A stretch of 64,000 nucleotides of DNA from Chloroflexi bacterium RBG_13_51_36 (GTDB lineage: Bacteria; Chloroflexota; Dehalococcoidia; GIF9; AB-539-J10): NCBI GenBank assembly GCA_001796515.1, contig MGMS01000016.1, positions 1 through 64,000 on the forward strand. Reading direction: 5' to 3'. The notes beneath the pieces were generated by a model that made no database searches, was not told the DNA's origin, and was given only the letters and a program-made list of their open reading frames with translations. The position numbers and the translations under genes were made by a program. Positions within the stretch are counted from its first letter, which is position 1. Each line of letters opens with the position of its first letter. This document shows, in pieces, positions 8,540 through 18,040 of this stretch.

Positions 8540-9834
8540 CTATTCCTTTTCCAAGAGCTGAGCTTCCAGTTTGGAGGGTTCGAAACGATGGCTGGATTCT
8601 AATATCTTCAACAGAGCCTCCCTCAAGTAAGAACGGGAGAGCTTGATAAGTTCTCGCGGAGCAAACTTCTTCTTTCCCTTTTTTATATGACCATGCACGA
8701 TCTCTGAGCGTAAATCGTAAGACTCCTTCATTTGCTCGTATATCTTCTTGCGTTCGAGGCCATTTTCGCCAAGAAAAGTGGCAATCCGGAGAGCCGTCCG
8801 GTATCTCAACTCTTGGGCGGTGTCAGGAACGAACAAAGACTCTAGGGCTACCCAGTAGTCTATCAGTCTATCCTCTTCTGTAAGCCTGTCCGCTGCGCTA
8901 TTCCACCGCGAAACTGCAAGCCCCATTTACTTATGTTAGGACCCGAACCCAACTTCTTGTAGAGTGCAACCAGAGCCGATTCCTGCGCTTTGTTGAGCAT
9001 TGGTGAGGGACCGAATCGAAGAACCAATGGTCTCCAGCTAGTACTGAATCCCGGAGTAAGCAAACTTGAGGATAGTGTCTTGGTAAATGCCAACCGAGGA
9101 GATTCATCGGTGGTAAGACGCATAGCAGTAATAAGCCGGGCGACTTTCTCACGGGCATCTTTCGAGCCAAACGCCGAATATCGCTTCTTCTGGTAAACAA
9201 CTTCTACGGCACATTGCAGCTCGATGAGTTCGGGAACGGGTAATGGTTGTAATGGCAGAAGTGTCTCTGTATTTAACCAGTCCTCTACTTCATCCGTTGA
9301 GAGTTGACGTAACCGCATATTGCTATCTATGTGGATTTGGTCAGATTCAATTCCAATACCGACTAGCGGGCTAAGCTCTGTAACCACAGTATCTGGTGAT
9401 CCCATATCTTTATAAAGCTCACCAAGAAGTTGGTCGAAGATCTGCTCATTAAACTGAAATCCCTTGGCCTTGCCAACGTAAGCCTGTAATAAGCGCACAC
9501 CTAACATGCTTTTAAGCCACCAGACCTCAGACTTCTCTTCGGCAATCGGCTTACCACCAGCGTCAACTAAGAAAATGCCTCGCAATTCGGGGTCTTCCCG
9601 GACAATCTTGATTACGGGGTCGAACGTAGATGTTTCACTTCTGAGCATATCTACTTGAAAGCGAAACAGGGTTTGGGAGAAATCGGGACGCATCTCCTGC
9701 GGGAGAGATGTCCCACCACCTTCTTCGCGCACGATGCGGGTCCAACTTCGCAACTGAGGAGACTCGCCCGTAAGTTGTCGGCAACATTCTACGAAAAAGG
9801 TCCTTAGAGCTGCCTTAAATTGTTCCACTCTCAC
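8540..9834 (-). pseudogene. Apea-like HEPN domain protein, frameshifted
   Basis: Two overlapping frames together encode one protein of about 430 residues. The upstream frame runs from 9834 to KWGL; the homologous continuation AVSRWNSAADRL is one frame over. A single extra G in the CCCC run at 8921-8924 (GGGG on the coding strand) would restore KWGLAVSRW. The C-terminal part (LIDYWVALESLF, then RSEIVHGH) is typical of Apea-like HEPN domains, with R-x-x-x-x-H as the possible RNase motif. HEPN proteins often act in defence or RNA cleavage. The shift could be genuine inactivation or a sequencing error in a homopolymer. Confidence 0.65.
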
Positions 9835-10010
9835 CCTCTGTACGCACCAGCCTTTTTGTGACGCACTTTATCCGCCCCTCACCATCCACATAATCGCTTA
9901 TCCGAAATCGGTCCCCAGAATCCGATTCGAAATCTCTTGGTCTTACTAATTCTACAATAAAATCCAAGGATGACAAATACGAGGGCACAGGGAAGGTTGA
10001 AGAAATATGT

Positions 10011-10496
10011 TTAAGGATTGATTAGTTGGTCGGGTGCTTCTCCTTCTAGAGACGAGTAGAGGTCTTGCTGGTCTTTTGGGGAGCTGAAGAGTTCCTTGAG
10101 CAGCATAATTTGCCCTTCGGACTTGAGTCTAGCGAGTCCTTCACCGCATTCGGGCCTGGACAAGCTGGGGGTCCACTCCCGACAAGCTTTAGGACGGGAG
10201 GGATATATTGTGCAGCGGGCTGTCCCGTCCGCATCCCAGGCTAGGAAGACGCAGCCTTTCTTTGCCTGTTTGAGCAGGTAACCTTCCTTTATCGGCACCT
10301 TCACAGCATATTTCGAGATGCACTTCAAGCGTGATATTTCCAGGGCTGAGGCAATATTGTTTATGTCTTCGCGGGTAAGTGGAGCCCGGAAGCAGGTGCA
10401 GCAGACGCCGCAGCGAAAACAAGGGATGGAAGTCTGTTCCGCTACAGTGATCTCTTTGCCGTCCAGTGTCTTAACAACTACCTTCTCTATTGACAT
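10011..10496 (-). CDS. YkgJ-type cysteine cluster protein
   Basis: The 161-residue protein carries the CFRCGVCC motif (CxxCxxCC, near residues 26-33) and later conserved Cys in KGCVFL, ARCTIYPSRPKACREW and RPEC. This pattern defines the YkgJ family (UPF0153), thought to bind zinc or an iron-sulphur cluster; the biochemical role is not established. It follows a 71-residue gene on the same strand by 12 bp, suggesting an operon. Confidence 0.8.
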   Translation of the reverse strand: MSIEKVVVKTLDGKEITVAEQTSIPCFRCGVCCTCFRAPLTREDINNIASALEISRLKCISKYAVKVPIKEGYLLKQAKKGCVFLAWDADGTARCTIYPSRPKACREWTPSLSRPECGEGLARLKSEGQIMLLKELFSSPKDQQDLYSSLEGEAPDQLINP

Positions 10497-10508
10497 AATA
10501 GGAATCCG

Positions 10509-10724
10509 TTAATAGCCCAGGCCTATCTTCTTAGTTATCTCGGCTTCGTCAAATAAGTGGTGTAGACCCTTGAGGAAGGAAGTTGAGCTACTTTCTAATA
10601 GCCACTGCCCGAACCTTGCCCCCTCTATTTCAAGCTCGTCAGGCGTGGTTGCGTGCCTGAACATCAGCTTGGCGTAGCTCTTTTCCTCGGACCGGGCAAC
10701 GATGAAAACTCTCACCTCACTCAT
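10509..10724 (-). CDS. small hypothetical protein upstream of YkgJ-type gene
   Basis: The 71-residue product has no recognised motif. Its ATG is preceded by a very strong AAGGAGGGGG site. It begins with a beta-like strand (EVRVFIVARSEE) followed by a helical, acidic C-terminal half. The 12-bp gap to the downstream cysteine cluster gene suggests translation from one message. Confidence 0.5.
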   Translation of the reverse strand: MSEVRVFIVARSEEKSYAKLMFRHATTPDELEIEGARFGQWLLESSSTSFLKGLHHLFDEAEITKKIGLGY

Positions 10725-10767
10725 TCCCCCTCCTTCTTGTAGTGCTACCCTTCAGGGTCGTGCATCT

Positions 10768-10865
10768 TTCCCCCTTAAGGTAAGGGGGACCAAGGGGGTT
10801 ATTGTCAGTATCGATTGCCCCATTCATAACTCCCCTAACCCCTCTTATCCTAAGAGGGGGATTTT
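10768..10865. repeat. pair of inverted 'CCCCTTAAG' palindromic repeats
   Basis: Two copies of the same short element face each other. The first (10768-10803) has CCCCCTTAAGGTAAGGGGG followed by ACCAAGGGGG; the second (10828-10865) is its reverse orientation with CCTCTTATCCTAAGAGGGGG. Each core is palindromic. The same family occurs at 12130 and inside mfd at 15511. A related CTACCCTTCAGGGTCGTGC piece just before (10744-10764) matches the element at 27194. Confidence 0.7.
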
Positions 10866-10899
10866 GTCACAACTCTTTCTACATTTTTGAATAGCCGAA

Positions 10900-11676
10900 T
10901 CATTCAGCAGACAGCAACCCCAGTATCTTCTCATGAAGTTTCTTATTAGAGACTAACAGGTCGCTTGTCCTGGGCTGCCAGGGGTTGCCTTGGAAATCGC
11001 TGACCTTGCCGCCGGCCTCTTCAACTAACAAGACACCGGGGGCGACATCCCAGGGCTCAATCTTGGTGGTGAAGTAAGCCTCTCTTTTGCCGGTGGCAAC
11101 CCAGGCCGTTTCCAGTCCAGCCGAACCCAGCTTGCGTATGTCGGTAACCCGGGGATAGACTTTGTGCAGAAGCGCACCTGTTCTTCCCCGGTCTTTCTCT
11201 CCACCTTCACAGTAGAGAATGTAGCTATGATTGAGGTCTGATACGTCAGATACCCGAATTCTGAGCCCGTTTAAGTAGGCCCCCTTGTCCTTTTCAGCAA
11301 AGTAGAACTCATCAATCGCCGGGGCATAGACTACCCCCAATAAAAGCTCACTCCGGTGCATCAGGGCCAGACACACGGCAAAGAAAGGGTTGAAATTGGC
11401 GAAATTGCCGGTGCCATCCAGAGAATCCACAATCCAGAGCCATTCCGGGTCGCCCTGGAGAAAACCGCTTTCCTCAGTGAGCAGGCTGTGGTGAGGAAAA
11501 TGTCTCTTGATTTCTTCGACAATCAACCTGTCCACTTGCTTGTCATATTTGGTGGCTGCTTCTTTAGCTGTGCTGCGCTCTTTGAGCAAAGCCCAGTCCT
11601 GGCGAAAGTGCTTCATCAGAACATTGCCGGCCTTTCTGCTCAGGCTGTCAACCAGTTCCTTTTCCTGCATATTCAT
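10900..11676 (-). CDS. inositol monophosphatase family protein
   Basis: The 258-residue protein has the metal-binding signatures of the lithium-sensitive phosphatase superfamily: LLTEESGF near residue 65, WIVDSLDGTGNF near residue 83, and EPWDVAPG near residue 203. Members hydrolyse inositol phosphates, fructose-1,6-bisphosphate or 3'-phosphoadenosine phosphate. The exact substrate is not determined by these motifs. It stands alone on the minus strand, divergent from the following thiamine-binding-type gene. Confidence 0.85.
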   Translation of the reverse strand: MNMQEKELVDSLSRKAGNVLMKHFRQDWALLKERSTAKEAATKYDKQVDRLIVEEIKRHFPHHSLLTEESGFLQGDPEWLWIVDSLDGTGNFANFNPFFAVCLALMHRSELLLGVVYAPAIDEFYFAEKDKGAYLNGLRIRVSDVSDLNHSYILYCEGGEKDRGRTGALLHKVYPRVTDIRKLGSAGLETAWVATGKREAYFTTKIEPWDVAPGVLLVEEAGGKVSDFQGNPWQPRTSDLLVSNKKLHEKILGLLSAE

Positions 11677-11792
11677 AGTTATTCTATCATTGCTGCTAAA
11701 ATAGAACCAAGCACAGAGGGTCTCGAGGGACTGGGGCGAAAGCGTATCTGTTTAGGTGACATAACAATCTGAATATGTAAGGGGGTGAGAGC

Positions 11793-12092
11793 ATGGCAAT
11801 AGCCGAGATAAGTGTTGTCCCGTTGGGAACAAAGACTCCCTCAGTAAGCCAATATGTGGCACGGGCGATTAAGGTCTTGGAACGGGAAAGAGACATAAGG
11901 TACGAGATAACCGCAATGGGGACAATCGTGGAGGGTGACCTGGACAGGATTTTAGCGCTGGTAAAGAAGATGCACGAGGTGGTCTTTGAGGAAGGGGTGG
12001 CCAGGGTATTGACCACAGTCAAAATTGACGAGCGGCGGGACAAGGCCCAGGGCATGAAGGAGAAGGTGGATTCACTCAGGAAGAAGCTATAG
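11793..12092 (+). CDS. MTH1187 family thiamine-binding protein
   Basis: The 99-residue protein begins MAIAEISVVPLGT and contains EITAMGTIVEGD and a later helix-strand repeat, the ferredoxin-like fold of the MTH1187/YkoF-type family. These proteins bind thiamine or its precursors and may act in supply or sensing. The ATG follows a GGGGGTGAGAG ribosome site. The length is normal for the family. Confidence 0.85.
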   Translation: MAIAEISVVPLGTKTPSVSQYVARAIKVLERERDIRYEITAMGTIVEGDLDRILALVKKMHEVVFEEGVARVLTTVKIDERRDKAQGMKEKVDSLRKKL

Positions 12093-12129
12093 CATCAGCT
12101 CAGTCAGGCCCACGTTTATTTCTATCTTT

Positions 12130-12166
12130 CCCCCTCTTAAGATAAGAGGGGCCAGGGGAGTTACGG
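12130..12166. repeat. palindromic repeat, same family as within mfd
   Basis: CCCCTCTTAAGATAAGAGGGG followed by CCAGGGGAGTTACGG is nearly identical to the copy at 15511-15546 inside the mfd reading frame and related to the pair at 10768-10865. It sits in the non-coding gap before mfd. Confidence 0.75.
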
Positions 12167-12276
12167 AGGGAAGCCATAATCCCAGGGTGGACCAGCCTAA
12201 CGGCCTCCCGATAATTCGCAACCGTTTTTGTCTAACACTATAATGGTGATTTTCGACGGTCAATGAAGGACAACAG

Positions 12277-15200
12277 ATGAATCTCTCCTGTTTGCTAACT
12301 CTGCTTGAAGATGTGCCTGCCTATCGACGATTGACAGATGAGTTGGCCACTCCTGAAGGCGAGCAGAGGGCAGTCATACTTGACGCCGCCAAACCCTACT
12401 TGATTGCTGCTCTTTACGAAGAGCTTAATCTACCCTTCCTGGTGGTGACCGGTCAGCCGGAGACTGCCCGGAGGCTTCACGAGCAGCTTAGAGCCTGGTG
12501 TTCCTCTTCAGCCCAGTTGCGCCGCTTCCCTGAACTCGACCTCCTGCCTTATGACAGTACTCAGGTATCGGCTGTCAGCTATCAGATGGTGGACAGGCTG
12601 AGGGCATTGGCTACCCTGGCGTTATCTGAACAGAGTGACAGAGCTCCCCTGGTAGTGACCTCGGCCCTGGCCATTATGAATAGAACCATCCCGAAAAGGG
12701 ATTTTGTGGCGGCCTGCCATGTTCTGAAGCCGGGCATGGCCGCTGAGCCCCTGGAGCTACTTCGCCGGTGGCAAAGCATTGGCTATGAAACGCAGGATGT
12801 TGTCGAGGTGCCCGGGCAGATGAGCAAACGGGGTGGCATTATTGATGTTTTTCCCCCTTGTAACCAGTTGCCGGTCCGCGTTGAGTTTCTTGGGAACCAG
12901 ATAGAAAGCATGAGGTACTTCGAGCCGGAAAACCAGCGCTCAACGAGCCCTGTGTCCTCGTTGACTGTCACACCCGCCAGGGAGTTCGTATCAATGACTG
13001 ATGGCTGTGAGGTGGCGTCGGGGAGCGTCCTTGATTACCTTGACAGGGATGCCCTGCTGGTTCTCGATGACCCCAGGGGAATTGAACTTACCGTCACCAG
13101 GTTAAACGAGGAAGCTCAGGAATTGAAGACTGGAAAGATAGAAAGAGGAGAGCTGCCGGAGGGCTTTCCCTCTCCTTACCTCACCTGGGAGGAATTAAGG
13201 TCGCAGATAAAAGACAGGCATCGCCTGGCGCTGGCGGCATGGGATACCGTTCAAGGCTCTGGACAAGCTTTGCCCTTCATCCCGGCTCAGAGCTATGGCA
13301 GTCAGCTGGAAATGTTCCTCAAGACAGCGAAGCGGATGGTGGAACAAAGGCAGCGTGTGGTTGTAGTCAGCCATCAGGCGAATCGTTTGGCCGAACTTCT
13401 CCAGAAAGAGGATATCCATACTTCGCCGGCATCACAGATGGAACAAATACCTCCGTCCGGCTCCATCACCGTGCTCCAGGGCTCACTGGACGGAGGCTGG
13501 GGAATGGATGACAGCTTGACCCTTATTACTGATGTCGAACTATTCGGTTTTGTGAAGCAGCCTCGGGCTGTCAAGAGGAGGCCCATACCCCATCAGTGGT
13601 TTCTGCCGCAGTTGACTCCCGGAGATTATGTCGTCCATGTTGACCATGGCATCGCCAGGTTCCATGGTTTAACCAGGATGTCCTCCGATGGAACGGAGAG
13701 AGAGTATCTTGTTCTGGAATATGCCGGTGGCGACAGGCTCTATGTGCCCACTGAGCGCATAGACCGCGTCAGCCGTTACGTTGGTGCTGGTGACCAGACA
13801 CCACACTTGAGCCGTTTGAGAACCCCGGAATGGCAAAGGACAAAGAACAGGGTGAAGGAATCAGTGGCGGAAATTGCTCGAGAGCTGCTCGACCTTTACG
13901 CCACCCGGGAGGTGGCTCCGGGCTTCGCCTTCTCTGCAGATTCACTATGGCAACAGGAGCTAGAGGCATCATTTCCCTATATGGAAACACCAGACCAGAT
14001 TGAGGCAATCATGACGGTTAAAGAGGACATGGAACAAACCAAGCCCATGGACCGGCTCATCTGTGGAGACGTAGGCTACGGGAAAACCGAGATAGCCCTG
14101 CGTGCTGCCTTTAAGGCGGTTATGAACAATAAGCAGGTAGCTATTCTGGTCCCGACCACCGTGCTGGCCCAGCAGCATTTCGTGACCTTTACCGAGAGGT
14201 TGCAGACCTTTCCATTAAGAGTAGAGATGCTGAGCCGCTTCTGTTCCCCGGAAAAGGAACGCGAAATCCTGCAAGGCATGGCCCGGGGCACCGTGGACAT
14301 ATGTATCGGCACTCATCGCCTGCTGCAGAAGGACGTCACGTTCAAAGACCTGGGGCTGGCTATAATCGACGAGGAACAACAGTTCGGCGTGGTGCAGAAG
14401 GAAAAACTCAAGCAGATAAGGAGAGAAGTGGACACCCTGGCCCTCAGCGCTACCCCCATTCCGCGCACCCTGCACATGTCTCTAACCGGCATCAGAGATA
14501 TGAGTATAGTGGGCACGCCTCCCGAAGAACGCCTGTCTGTCAAGACCTATGTCGGGGCTTATGACGATACTCTAATCAGACAGGTGTTGTTGAGGGAACT
14601 GGACAGGAACGGCCAGATCTTCTTTGTCCATAACCGCGTTCAGAGCATTGCTTTGGCTGCGCGCAAATTGCAGGATTTGGTGCCCGAAGCTCGCATGACT
14701 ACGGCCCATGGGCAGATGCCTGAAGAACAATTGGAGAAGGTGATGACGGATTTCATTGCGGGCAAGTATGACGTCCTGGTGACCACCACCATTATCCAGC
14801 TAGGTCTGGATATGCCTAACGTCAATACCCTGATTATTGACCGGGCGGACAGGTTCGGGCTGGCCCAGCTTTATCAATTACGGGGCAGGGTGGGTCGCGG
14901 CATCAACCAGGCTTATGCCTATCTCTTCTTCGACGAGGGGAAGCAACTAACTCCACAGGCCAATAAGAGGCTCAGGACTATCCTGGAGGCTACCGAATTG
15001 GGTTCGGGATTTGCCATCGCGATGAAGGACCTGGAAATCCGGGGGGCGGGCAATCTTCTAGGTGTCAGGCAGAGCGGGCATATCGCTGCCCTGGGCTTTG
15101 ACCTTTATTGCCAGTTGCTGGCCGAAGCGGTGGAAGAGTTGAAAGCGTCCTCTCCTAGCCTCTCCCTTGAAGGGAGAGGAACAGGTGAGGGTGGAATCAA

Positions 15201-15666
15201 GAAGAGTGTTATTGCAGGAGAAGCGAAGCAGTCTCCTACCATATCCCTGCCCATGGATGCCCACATACCGGAGGAGTATGTTCCCAATCTGAATGCTCGA
15301 CTAAGTCTCTATCACAGACTTGCCGGGGTGGAGCGCCTCGAGGAGGTGGAGGACGCGGCTCGGGAATTTCAGGATAGATTTGGTCCTTTGCCCGAGCCTG
15401 TGGAAAATCTCCTGTACATAGTGAAAATCAAAGTTCTGGCTATGAAGGCTGAGGTCAGCTCCATTGCCACAGAGGGCAGGCAAATTGTCATAAAACCCCA
15501 GACCGCTGATTCCCCTCTTAAGATAAGAGGGGCAGGGGGAGTTATGAGCAAATATCTTGATTCCGCAGTCAAAATAGGCGCCACACAAATAAGGCTGGAC
15601 ATCAGGCTCTTGGGCGACAGGTGGAAATCTGTTCTGCAAGAGATACTAGGATATGGCTACGCCTGA
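12277..15666 (+). CDS. mfd: transcription-repair coupling factor Mfd
   Basis: The 1129-residue protein has all Mfd parts in order: a UvrB-like N-terminal region, the RNA polymerase interaction domain near residue 450 (VDHGIARFHG), helicase motifs GDVGYGKTE near 597, DEEQQFGV near 698 and SATPIPRTL near 724, RGRVGRG near 871, and the C-terminal TRCF domain. It displaces stalled RNA polymerase and recruits UvrA. Unusually, residues about 957-987 and 1078-1090 are translated from interspersed palindromic repeats inserted without breaking the frame. Both lie at domain boundaries or loops of the C-terminal region, so function may be kept. Confidence 0.95.
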   Translation: MNLSCLLTLLEDVPAYRRLTDELATPEGEQRAVILDAAKPYLIAALYEELNLPFLVVTGQPETARRLHEQLRAWCSSSAQLRRFPELDLLPYDSTQVSAVSYQMVDRLRALATLALSEQSDRAPLVVTSALAIMNRTIPKRDFVAACHVLKPGMAAEPLELLRRWQSIGYETQDVVEVPGQMSKRGGIIDVFPPCNQLPVRVEFLGNQIESMRYFEPENQRSTSPVSSLTVTPAREFVSMTDGCEVASGSVLDYLDRDALLVLDDPRGIELTVTRLNEEAQELKTGKIERGELPEGFPSPYLTWEELRSQIKDRHRLALAAWDTVQGSGQALPFIPAQSYGSQLEMFLKTAKRMVEQRQRVVVVSHQANRLAELLQKEDIHTSPASQMEQIPPSGSITVLQGSLDGGWGMDDSLTLITDVELFGFVKQPRAVKRRPIPHQWFLPQLTPGDYVVHVDHGIARFHGLTRMSSDGTEREYLVLEYAGGDRLYVPTERIDRVSRYVGAGDQTPHLSRLRTPEWQRTKNRVKESVAEIARELLDLYATREVAPGFAFSADSLWQQELEASFPYMETPDQIEAIMTVKEDMEQTKPMDRLICGDVGYGKTEIALRAAFKAVMNNKQVAILVPTTVLAQQHFVTFTERLQTFPLRVEMLSRFCSPEKEREILQGMARGTVDICIGTHRLLQKDVTFKDLGLAIIDEEQQFGVVQKEKLKQIRREVDTLALSATPIPRTLHMSLTGIRDMSIVGTPPEERLSVKTYVGAYDDTLIRQVLLRELDRNGQIFFVHNRVQSIALAARKLQDLVPEARMTTAHGQMPEEQLEKVMTDFIAGKYDVLVTTTIIQLGLDMPNVNTLIIDRADRFGLAQLYQLRGRVGRGINQAYAYLFFDEGKQLTPQANKRLRTILEATELGSGFAIAMKDLEIRGAGNLLGVRQSGHIAALGFDLYCQLLAEAVEELKASSPSLSLEGRGTGEGGIKKSVIAGEAKQSPTISLPMDAHIPEEYVPNLNARLSLYHRLAGVERLEEVEDAAREFQDRFGPLPEPVENLLYIVKIKVLAMKAEVSSIATEGRQIVIKPQTADSPLKIRGAGGVMSKYLDSAVKIGATQIRLDIRLLGDRWKSVLQEILGYGYA
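15148..15237. repeat. two palindromic repeats translated inside mfd
   Basis: Bases 15148-15195 contain the palindrome CTCTCCCTTGAAGGGAGAGG followed by a GTGAGGGTGG tail, a common intergenic repeat type. Bases 15211-15237 contain ATTGCAGGAGAAGCGAAGCA, a second type. Together they add about 30 residues (LSLEGRGTGEGG and IAGEAKQSP) to Mfd between the helicase part and the C-terminal domain, without a stop or frame change. Confidence 0.75.
15511..15546. repeat. palindromic repeat translated inside the Mfd C-terminal domain
   Basis: TCCCCTCTTAAGATAAGAGG plus GGCAGGGGGAGTTAT matches the intergenic copy at 12130-12166. It is read in frame as SPLKIRGAGGVM within the last fifth of Mfd. Confidence 0.8.
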
Positions 15667-15695
15667 ACCCACCGCATAATCTCTTGAGAATTTTC

Positions 15696-15770
15696 TCCAG
15701 TCCAGGGAGAGGATCACGGTGAGGGTGAATTCCCCCCCTCTCTAGCTCTCTCCCATCAGGGAGGGGATCA
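15696..15770. repeat. degenerate palindromic repeats after mfd
   Basis: The stretch has CCAGGGAGAGGATCACGGTGA followed by CTCTAGCTCTCTCCCATCAG, related to the element at 15148-15195. It lies in the 330-bp gap between mfd and the subtilisin gene; I see no gene in that gap. Confidence 0.55.
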
Positions 15771-15998
15771 ACCAGAAGGAGAGAGCATCGCTCTAGCTCT
15801 CTGGCCTGGTGGATGTATTAGGAACGGCTCGACCCGTTTCAAGATGTCTTGGCGCCAGTACCATTTTCTGCGCAAAGCTAGTACCAAAACAGTACCACTC
15901 GGTGATTCTATTCTCGTCTGCTCAAAGATAGACTGTGACGTAGTGAAGAGTCTTCTCAGTTGCGCGAATTCTTGCTACGAAGGGAGGTGTAAGCACTT

Positions 15999-17987
15999 AT
16001 GAGAAGAACGATACTAGCATTAGCGATAGTCATCTTGTTACTATCCTCGCTCCCGACAGCTGTTTTTGCCGCTTCGTTGGATGATCAGACTCCTGTCTCA
16101 GACTTCTCACCGGAGCGAATTCTGGTCAAGTTCAAACATGACGTCACTGTGCCTGAGGTGGCTGGCGTTCATCGCCAGTTGGGCGGGAAGGCCAAGACGA
16201 CCATCCCGGGCATTGGAGTTCAGGTGGTCACGGTGCCCGAAGGGCAGACGGCGGCAAAGGTTAAAGCCTATTCTTCAAATCCAAGAGTAGCCTATGCCGA
16301 ACCTGACTTTGTGGCCCAGGCCCTGGGCAGTCCCGACGACCCGTTGTTAGGGAGTCAGTGGGATATGGTCAAAGTCCAGGCACCACAGGCATGGGAAGTG
16401 ACCACCGGCAGCGCCAGTATAAATATCGCCATTCTGGATACCGGGGTTGACCTGGACCATCCCGACCTGGCCAACAAGATTATAAGCAATGTTAACTTCA
16501 GCGGCAGTCCTACTGTTGACGATGTTTGCGGTCACGGAACACATGTTGCCGGCATAGCCGCCGCTATGACTAACAACGGCATTGGGGTGGCCGGGCTGGG
16601 CTACAGTGCAGCAATAATGAATGTAAAGGTCATGGGCGATAGCGGCACCGGAACTTACAGTGCGATAGCCTCGGGTATCATATGGGCGGCTGACAACGGA
16701 GCTGATGTCATCAACATGAGCCTGGGTGGCTCGTCTGCCTCGTCGATTCTTCAGGATGCTGTAAACTACGCCTGGAGCAAAGGCGCGGTGGTGGTGGCGG
16801 CCGCAGGCAATGGCGGTAGCACCGCGCCCATGTATCCCGCCTGTTATACCGATTGCATGGCTGTGGCAGCTACCGATGCTATCGACGGCAAGGCCTCCTG
16901 GTCTAACTATGGAGACTGGGTGGATGTGGCTGCACCCGGGGTATGCATCTATTCGACACTCAAGGACAATAACTACGGGTACAAGAGCGGCACGTCTATG
17001 GCATCACCACATGTCGCCGGTTTGGCAGCGCTGGTATTTGCTACAGTATTTGACGCCAATGGCGACGGTAGGCTCAACGATGAGGTACGCAGCCGGATAG
17101 AAGCCAACTGTGATGATATCGGCCTGTCCGGTATTGGCCATGGCCGGATTAATGCCGCTCGAGCTGTGGGCAGTGTTCCTGTGCTGCCGGGCGAAATAGC
17201 CGGTCAGGTCATCAGTGCCACAGACGGGTCAGTTATATCTGGCGCCCAGGTGGGTTACGACGTCAGAACTGCCCTAAGTGACGCTGCCGGCATGTACTCT
17301 ATTGGTAGTGTTCCACCGGGGACCTACCAGGTATTAGCCAGCAAGGAAGGCTATCAGAGTTCCTTCTTGACAGTCACTGTGCTGTCAGGGACCACCGCCG
17401 TGGCCAATTTCCTGCTGAATGACATTACTGCGCCGGGCAGCATCACTGGCGCAGTAACCGATGCCAGGGATGGGGCACCCATAGTCGGCGCGATGGTAAG
17501 CGATGGCACCAGGACGACCACAACGGATGGAACAGGCAAATACAGCATCGCGGATATGGCGTCAGGCACCTACCAGGTAACCGCCAGCCAAATAGGGTAT
17601 GAGAATGTCACATCGAGTGTGGCTATAGCATCGGGTGGGATTGCACTTGTGAATTTCGCTCTTAACCAGAAGCCACCTGCGACCAATGCCATGTGGGTAG
17701 ATAGCATCCGCTTCATCAAAAGCGCGAGAAACCTGTTTGTCGAAGTCAAGGTAGTAACTGGCAGTGGCGTTCTCCCCGGCGCAAGGGTTGGTCTGAGCCT
17801 GGCGTGTAGCAGTGGCAAGGCGTGGAACTTCAGTGGCAGCACCGATACCGCTGGCCTGGTGAGATTCAAGGTCAGCAGGGCGCCTGTCGGCAGCTATGAG
17901 GCAAGAGTAAGCAGCCTGACATGCAGTGCATTCACCTGGAATACGAGCATAGGACTTGTTTCCGCCATTTATGCACTGAGCGGCTGA
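15999..17987 (+). CDS. secreted subtilisin-like serine protease (S8) with carboxypeptidase-regulatory-like repeats
   Basis: The 662-residue protein starts with a signal peptide (residues 1-24, cut after VFA), then a propeptide-like region (SPERILVKFKHDV). The subtilisin domain has the catalytic Asp in ILDTGVDLDHPD (near 147), His in CGHGTHVAG (near 180) and Ser in GTSMASPHVAG (near 331). Two carboxypeptidase-regulatory-like beta domains follow (about 395-475 and 480-555), each ending with YQV and GY motifs, then a C-terminal beta domain with Cys pairs. It is probably exported and may process surface proteins; the neighbouring surface cluster lies on the opposite strand. Confidence 0.9.
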   Translation: MRRTILALAIVILLLSSLPTAVFAASLDDQTPVSDFSPERILVKFKHDVTVPEVAGVHRQLGGKAKTTIPGIGVQVVTVPEGQTAAKVKAYSSNPRVAYAEPDFVAQALGSPDDPLLGSQWDMVKVQAPQAWEVTTGSASINIAILDTGVDLDHPDLANKIISNVNFSGSPTVDDVCGHGTHVAGIAAAMTNNGIGVAGLGYSAAIMNVKVMGDSGTGTYSAIASGIIWAADNGADVINMSLGGSSASSILQDAVNYAWSKGAVVVAAAGNGGSTAPMYPACYTDCMAVAATDAIDGKASWSNYGDWVDVAAPGVCIYSTLKDNNYGYKSGTSMASPHVAGLAALVFATVFDANGDGRLNDEVRSRIEANCDDIGLSGIGHGRINAARAVGSVPVLPGEIAGQVISATDGSVISGAQVGYDVRTALSDAAGMYSIGSVPPGTYQVLASKEGYQSSFLTVTVLSGTTAVANFLLNDITAPGSITGAVTDARDGAPIVGAMVSDGTRTTTTDGTGKYSIADMASGTYQVTASQIGYENVTSSVAIASGGIALVNFALNQKPPATNAMWVDSIRFIKSARNLFVEVKVVTGSGVLPGARVGLSLACSSGKAWNFSGSTDTAGLVRFKVSRAPVGSYEARVSSLTCSAFTWNTSIGLVSAIYALSG

Positions 17988-18004
17988 AATAACGAGATGA
18001 AAAC

Positions 18005-18040
18005 GAAAAAGGCGAGGAGGTTTCCCTCCTCGCCTTTTTT
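18005..18040 (+). terminator. Rho-independent terminator after the S8 protease
   Basis: AAAAAGGCGAGGAGG and CCTCCTCGCCTTTTTT form a strong stem with a short TTTCC-type loop and a T run, starting 18 bases after the stop codon. The A-rich left side would also let it work for the opposite strand, where the DUF5305 gene ends. Confidence 0.85.
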
